Part shown: piece after piece, positions 58,747 to 64,000 of the stretch | Layout: every line of letters starts with the position of its first letter | How positions within the stretch are numbered: the first letter of the stretch is position 1 | Assembly: GCF_028009165.1 (NCBI RefSeq) | Contig: NC_079241.1 | Location: forward strand, 2,666,001-2,730,000 | Length of the DNA stretch: 64,000 bases | Source of the DNA: Akanthomyces muscarius | Taxonomy: Eukaryota; Ascomycota; Sordariomycetes; Hypocreales; Cordycipitaceae | Reading direction: 5' to 3' | Notes under the pieces: generated by a model | Seen by the model: the letters and a program-made list of their open reading frames with translations, nothing else | Databases searched by the model: none | Told to the model about the DNA's origin: nothing | Made by a program: the position numbers and the translations under genes

Positions 58747-60032
58747 TCAAGCGCTCTCGTTGCCGCGTCGCGAGACGTATCCCGGATGCAGGCTCCCCTC
58801 GGAGCTGATACTCGACGAGTACGCGTGCTGCGGGTGGTACTGCGCGGCAGCGGCACCGCCGTACATGAGCGTGCTGTACGCCCCGGGGTGCAGGTGCGCC
58901 TGGGCGAGGTGGTGCGGGTGCGCGAGGTACGCCGTCGCCTGTGTCGTCGTCGAGGCAAAGGATTGGGCGACGTCGTGCGGGCTCGGGGGCGCGCCGGCGC
59001 CGCTGGGGCTGCTACTGTACGCGGCGGCCATGGCGGCCGCGGCCGAGGCGTCTGCTTCTTCCACGGGGGTCAGGCCAATGCCGGAAACGCCGCTGTCATC
59101 GTCATACCCTGCTGCGGCGGCCGCCGCGGCGGCCGCCATGGCGTTGGCGTCGAAGCGCTGCCGGCGGGTGGCGGCGCGGGCAACGCCCTGGAGGTTCTTG
59201 AGGCCGTGGGAGAGGCACTGGACCACCGCGTCAGTATTCTTTTCCTCTTGCAAACTTTCTTTTCCGCTGCAGACGCAGGGGCGGGGAAGAGGAGGCAACG
59301 CACCGTTTTCTCGACATAGGACCACTTCTCGCCCGTCTTCTCGGCCAGCGGCCGCCAGAGCTTCTCGCGCATCTGGACATACTCGGCGGCGATGCGCTCC
59401 ACGCGCATCGTCTCGTCGTTGCCGCGGCCCTTGCTGTCAATCAGGCGCTCGTGGCGCTTGCGGCAGGCGTTGGACGACTTGCTCGGGAAGAACTGCTCCT
59501 GGATCTGGCTCCAGTTGAGCCCCTCGCTGCGCGCCATGATGAGCTGCTTGTCGTCGCGGATGGACCACGCGCCACTGCTGGGGCGGTGTCTGGCATCGAG
59601 CAGCGTCTTGGCCTCGGCCTGCTTCAGCAGCTGCTTTTGTTTTTGCTGCTGGTGTTGCTGCTGCTGCTGCTGTTGTTGTTGTTGCTGCTGCTGCTGCTGC
59701 TGCTGTTGGTATTGTTGCTGCTGAGGCTCCTCTGGCATGGACCAACCGCTGGTACTGGCGCTGCGCCGTAGGTCCTGCTGCTGGTCCACTTGCTGCTGGT
59801 ACTGCTGGTACTGCTGCTGCTGGGGAAGGACGGCGGCACTGGCATGGTAGGCATCATAGACATCCTGGTCGGTGCTGGGCATGGAGTAGTACGTGGCCGT
59901 GGTGGTATTGGTAGGCATGCGCTGCTGGTGGTAGGCCTGAGCCTGTGCGAGGGTGTTGCGGACCTGCGCCTCACGCCGGCGGGATGTGGTGGCCGAGTCG
60001 CTCTGCTGCCTCGAGTGCTTGGAGCCCTTCAT
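58747..60032 (-). CDS. Myb/SANT-like DNA-binding protein with poly-Q
   Basis: Putative transcription factor. Exons are 59304-60032 and 58747-59217 (399 aa). The N-terminal part is Gln-rich with a long poly-Q tract. A Myb-like helix-turn-helix follows: GAWSIRDDKQLIMARSEGLN, WSQIQEQFFPSKSSNACRKR, HERLI. A second helical segment (VQMREKLWRPLAEKTGEKWS, YVEKT) joins across the intron to LSHGLKNLQGVA. The C-terminus has poly-Ala runs and Tyr/His/Ser-rich sequence, a likely activation region. The acceptor at 59218 (gtccag) was chosen because it continues the helix as EKTCLSHGLKNLQ. The Gln and Ala repeats are coding CAG/CAA and GCN runs. The target genes are unknown. Confidence 0.85.
59644..59725 (-). 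repeat. CAG/CAA trinucleotide repeat (poly-Q)
   Basis: Run of CTG/TTG triplets on the plus strand encoding about 20 or more Gln with a few His/Tyr in the Myb-like protein. CAA interruptions (ttg) are clustered in the middle, which normally stabilises such repeats. Confidence 0.92.
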
Positions 60033-62326
60033 GGTTGCACAGAGAAGGTGTAGTTTGAGGTGCTTTTTTTGTGGAGGGGGTGTGTATTTGTGTCTGTGTG
60101 ACCTCGTCACATCAAGAGTCGCGAAACGAGGTTATTAGAGATTATTGGTGATGGAGAGGATGTTTTGGGTCGCGGCCGGGTGGAGATGAACCCGTCACAC
60201 CAGTGCGACGGTTGTATGAGACGGAGATGAGAGAAATAGGAAACCTGGCCAAAAGAAGATGCAATACAGCAAAACCAAGACGAAACGACGATGTTGTTGC
60301 TGCGGGTTTGACAAAAGGAGACGAGACTCAAGGAAAAGGAAACTATAGGAAAATAGGAAACCCAACAGGAAAGAAAAAAACACAAACCGTCTAGGAAATG
60401 TGACAATAGGAAAAAGAAACAATTGATTGGGAAAGAAACTAGAGAATCAGAAACGAGTATTACAAGACCCGGGCAATGGGACTTACTTAAAACATCGGGT
60501 TGGACCAAGTGCGACCCGTTTTGAACGGTTGGCGATTTGCGTGGCCGTCTCTTGGGCGGCGCTTGGCGGGATGAAACAGACAACTGGGCCAAAAATGGCA
60601 ATGAAACAAAGCCCATGTGTCTAGAGCAGCCAGAAATCGAAGAATGCAGAGCCCGCATTGGCTGGCCGGGGGTCATGGAAGCCAGGACCGCAGGTACAGA
60701 GAGGGGCGGGACATCTCACCGCGGGCGGCTACGGTTCGGAAAGGGGACTAACCGCCAGTGTAGTAGGGCTACAAAGGCGGGATCATCTCTGGATTGTGGT
60801 GTACCTGCATCTGGAGCCGTTGTATGGAAGTCGCTAAACCTGTTCAAGAATGGGGGGGTAGCATATTTTCCTATCATCAGTGTGTTCGATGAGGCGTCGG
60901 GATGGGTTAAAGACGGGCGACTATCACGACAAGGGGAGTAGTGTGGGAGCGGCGCGAGTTTGCGATGCTGCAGCCCAAAGTCTAAAAACGGCAACGAGCG
61001 GGGTCTTGATTCGATCTGGGATGAGCTAGATTTAAAAAAGACCCAGTATGGGAAATGAAAGGGGCTGCTTGCAGCCAACATGAGCACGCAGGGTGTGTGT
61101 CTCTCTCTCTGCAGGCGCGGAGTAACAGGTGAGAGGAAGGGGGGTGCGCGGTGGCAAGGCTATACCAAAGACTTCTCTAGAGGAACCGAATTCCCGGGAA
61201 ATAATGCTAAATAAAACGCTCAAACACACCATTCTACATCCTCAGCATGTATATTTCCAGTGTAGAAGTGGGCAAAACGGTACTTGAAGTCTTGGTTGGT
61301 TGGTGTAAGTCGGCAGTCTCCACCGCGACGCTGCGGATTGGTCGAGACCAGGCTGGAAGCGCGCGCCTCCAACCGACAATTGCCTCTTTGGGAGCTGAAC
61401 CGCCCACTAAACAACAAGGAAACATAAAAAATAAAATAAAATAAAAAGAATCGTGGGGGTCTGTTGGAAGAAGATGCGTGTGGAGACCCAGGAGTAGACG
61501 AAGAAAGAAAACTGAGAGAGTTGGGGGGGAAGGTTCTATTTCGGGCTCATCAGCCCTGTTTCGAGATGCTGCGCAGTTGTCGCCAACGATTGGCTCGGAG
61601 CAGCTCTCCCTCGCCCAAGGAACAAAGGCACTGTGGACGTTGTCCGCACTAGGCATTACTCGGTTTCTTTGCATCTCAGCTTCATTCATTACTGATTTCT
61701 ATTTTACTGTCATTTTTCAAAGCGGGAGCGGGAAATAACTCTATTTTCGCCCGTTTGGGAGGAAGAACGCCGCCGCCCGCAGTGGGCCGAGGAGGTGCGA
61801 AGCCCGGCGCGTACACCTCACATTATGCTCTCAAACGCTCGACAGATGTATTAAATGGTCCATCATCATCGACATGGCTTGTATTCGTACTAGTGTCGTT
61901 TCAAGTCGGGTGAATGAGAAGCAAGGCATGTAGGGCAGCCATGGAAGGCATCAGAAACACATGCTCCTCCTCAGGCAGGGCAGTTGATCCAGGCCACGGC
62001 CCCAGAGCCGTTCTGTGCGGCCGCTCAGCGGCATCAAATATATAGTTTGATCTTTTAAAAGAGGACAGACATCACCGGTGTTATTGAAAGGTCATGATAA
62101 AGCTGACATTTTAAATCATGTAGAAATGTAAACAAGCAATTGTACAAAATAAAAGCAACCCAAAAAAAATTATCCATGGCGCTACCCGGTACCCGCCCCG
62201 GCCAAGAGGTTCTCCCAGGTCCCAGCACCTATAATCGCTGAACTAATGCATCGTGTGATTTTTATTCTCATGCCGATAAAAAAGAAACACTAAAGCCATC
62301 CTCCTGTCCAATTTTTGTGTCATCAT
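60033..62326. other. long intergenic region
   Basis: About 2.3 kb without a supported gene. The part next to the Myb-like gene (60100-60480) is purine-rich on the plus strand and is probably its 5' leader. TC/GA runs lie near 61100-61120. The rest shows only short, unsupported frames. Confidence 0.45.
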
Positions 62327-64000
62327 TCACAGATGCGAGTCAGGCATCTTCTTATCCGCACAGCAGCTACTGCCCGCCGCTGCGCTACCAGAATTTAAAA
62401 AGGCAGTGCGCGAGCTGAGATCCTTGGCGACGGTCGAGGGCGGCACCCACAGCGCCGGGTTCCTCTCGAAAAAGTTGGACGCGCGCATCATGATCATGAC
62501 GGGCTCGGCGGGCATGAGCGGGAAGTCCTCGCAGCGGGGGAAATGCGTCAGGCCAAACTGCACGTAGCAGACAATGTCGGTGTTCTCGATGTTCTCGTCA
62601 CGGTCGACCCAGTCGGTGATGACAGACGAGTCCGGGTGGCCGGGCTCGCCGGTCGACTGGCAGACGTAGTCGCCGGCGGGGAAGAGCTCGTAGTCCTTGT
62701 AGGGCAGGACGAAGAGGCTCTTGCGGGCGAAGCCGGCGCGCTTGTAGACCATGCTGCCGGGCTTGGCGAGCAGCGCGGGGCACTGGTTATTGAGGATCTT
62801 GTAGCCGACGGGCTTGTGGCACACGTCGTTGATGACGTTGGGGTTGACAATGTCCCAGTTGCGGCCCGTCTCGTGCTTATACTCGACGGCGCCCTGCTTC
62901 GCCGTCCGCAGCGGCGTCTTCTTGCAGTAGAAACCATTGCCGTACGGGTTCTCGGCCGAGCCCAGCGGCGCCTCCGACGTCACAGCGTCGTTTTGGATGA
63001 CGGTGTTGTTGGTGCCGTCAATCTCGGGGTCCACGCGCAGCGAGAAGATGTGCTGGTGGTTGTGGGCGGTGATGCCGCGCGCGACCTCGGTGCCGTATGG
63101 CGCCGCCGTCTCCGAGGGGTGCATGCAGTACGAGTTGAGTATGCCGGTGAGCTTGATCTCAAGCTTGTAGGTGCCGTCCAGGGTAAAGGTGTGGTAAAAG
63201 GCATACTCGTAGTTGGCGGCGGTGATGATTTGCGAGATGATTAGCTTGCGGTCACGGGCCAGAACGGTGCTGGCGTCGCGGTAGTCCATATGCTTATAGA
63301 GGATGCCATTGTCCTCCTCGTGTATGCAGATGGCGTTCTTGAGAACAGCGGGGAGACCGCTGGAAGTGGACATGATGCCGTCCATGTAATGAATGGCACC
63401 CTTGCAGTCGCATCCGAGCTTCAACGAGTTGGTCATGAGACCAGTGCCGTACTCGCCGACGTCGAAGGCGTGCTTTCGGTGGTGAGGGGGGTCAGGGTTG
63501 CCGTATGGAACAACCATCTCGACAACACTAATGCGGTTGAAGAGAGTGCGCTCACGGCCCTCATAAGGATCGTCGATGCGGACGTCCGAGATGACAATAC
63601 CTTCGCGGTAGTTGAAGCCAATGTGCATCTTGTAGCCGGCCCACGATAGCTCGTTGCCGCGAATCTGGAAAGAGACACCCTCGGGCTGGGTAATGTCGAG
63701 GGGCTTGAGCTTGTTGGTGTTGTAGCCCTGCTCAATGAACTCGGGCAGAAAGTTGTGCTCATCCAGAGGAGGCAGCGTGCGCTCGCCGTTGACATAGCGA
63801 ATGTCGACGCTGAGAACCTCCTCGGCCTCGGTATCGGCGACGACGCAGAAATCCAGAGGGTGAGCGTACTGGTTGTCGTTGGGCGAGTTGCGGTAGTACG
63901 CAAGACCCTGTTGCAGGCGGCGGCTGAAGTCCCAGCGCTCGTCGAAGCCGACGGCCCAGCCATCCAGGTACACCTTGGACATATCCGTGATGCCAATCTC
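62327..64000 (-). CDS. copper amine oxidase (primary amine oxidase), partial
   Basis: C-terminal catalytic part of a topaquinone-dependent copper amine oxidase, which oxidises primary amines to aldehyde, ammonia and H2O2. The gene ends at 62327 and its 5' part lies beyond the right edge (reading is open through position 64000, ...ITDMSKVYLDGWAVGFDE). Visible catalytic elements are the base Asp in HAFDVGEYGTGL, the TPQ precursor Tyr in AANYEYAFY, copper ligands HNHQH within GITAHNHQHIFSLRVD, and the distal His in QFGLTHFPRCEDFPLMP. The C-terminal tail contains CCADKK and may be peroxisomal or cytosolic; no clear targeting motif is present. No intron is needed in the visible part. Confidence 0.95.
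   Translation of the reverse strand, partial: EIGITDMSKVYLDGWAVGFDERWDFSRRLQQGLAYYRNSPNDNQYAHPLDFCVVADTEAEEVLSVDIRYVNGERTLPPLDEHNFLPEFIEQGYNTNKLKPLDITQPEGVSFQIRGNELSWAGYKMHIGFNYREGIVISDVRIDDPYEGRERTLFNRISVVEMVVPYGNPDPPHHRKHAFDVGEYGTGLMTNSLKLGCDCKGAIHYMDGIMSTSSGLPAVLKNAICIHEEDNGILYKHMDYRDASTVLARDRKLIISQIITAANYEYAFYHTFTLDGTYKLEIKLTGILNSYCMHPSETAAPYGTEVARGITAHNHQHIFSLRVDPEIDGTNNTVIQNDAVTSEAPLGSAENPYGNGFYCKKTPLRTAKQGAVEYKHETGRNWDIVNPNVINDVCHKPVGYKILNNQCPALLAKPGSMVYKRAGFARKSLFVLPYKDYELFPAGDYVCQSTGEPGHPDSSVITDWVDRDENIENTDIVCYVQFGLTHFPRCEDFPLMPAEPVMIMMRASNFFERNPALWVPPSTVAKDLSSRTAFLNSGSAAAGSSCCADKKMPDSHL

Overview
The window is nuclear DNA of a filamentous ascomycete, most likely Sordariomycetes and probably Hypocreales. 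The evidence is short introns (about 40-145 bp) with GT..CTAAC/CTGAC..AG signals, intron-interrupted housekeeping genes, and recurrent TAGGTACCTA-type palindromes in spacers. The family-level placement is inference. No rRNA, tRNA, CRISPR or intact transposon was seen. Exon limits were read by eye from splice signals and frame.

Layout. 0.7-3.0 kb: a diverged Cdc27/APC3-like TPR gene (-). 6.2-8.3 kb: SKN7, the HSF-type response regulator (+), behind a long pyrimidine-rich leader. 9.1-10.5 kb: an epimerase-family gene (-) with one in-frame TGA. 11.5-19.5 kb is a dense block: DNA primase small subunit (+), tRNA m1G9 methyltransferase TRM10 (-), a complex I Tim17-like subunit (+) and mismatch repair MSH2 (-). 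21.5-23.3 kb: a ZIP zinc transporter (+) with a Cys/His-rich ectodomain.

23.3-27.4 kb is a gene-poor accessory stretch. It holds an 8-bp minisatellite and an unknown gene with a 45-bp coding tandem repeat that is frameshifted inside the array. 27.4-38.4 kb: VPS10 sorting receptor (-), an NTF2-like-fold protein (+) and an amino-acid permease (-). 38.4-42 kb is a second accessory pocket, with a decayed aminoglycoside-phosphotransferase-family gene and a tiny secreted Cys-containing peptide.

42-56 kb: ER alpha-1,2-mannosidase (-), ATG10 (+), a one-RRM U2B''/U1A-like snRNP protein (-), alkaline ceramidase (+), an RGS-LOV photoreceptor (-), an unrecognised zinc-finger protein (-) and a diverged transaldolase-like gene (-). 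56-64 kb: COX10 (+), a poly-Q Myb-like regulator (-) and the C-terminal part of a copper amine oxidase (-) running off the right edge.

Most genes are unlinked housekeeping functions, and no biosynthetic cluster is evident. The most interesting items are the RGS-LOV photoreceptor, the frameshifted repeat gene, the in-frame UGA in the epimerase gene, the decayed kinase-like gene next to a small secreted peptide, the diverged Cdc27-like gene, and a possible mitochondrial leader on TRM10.
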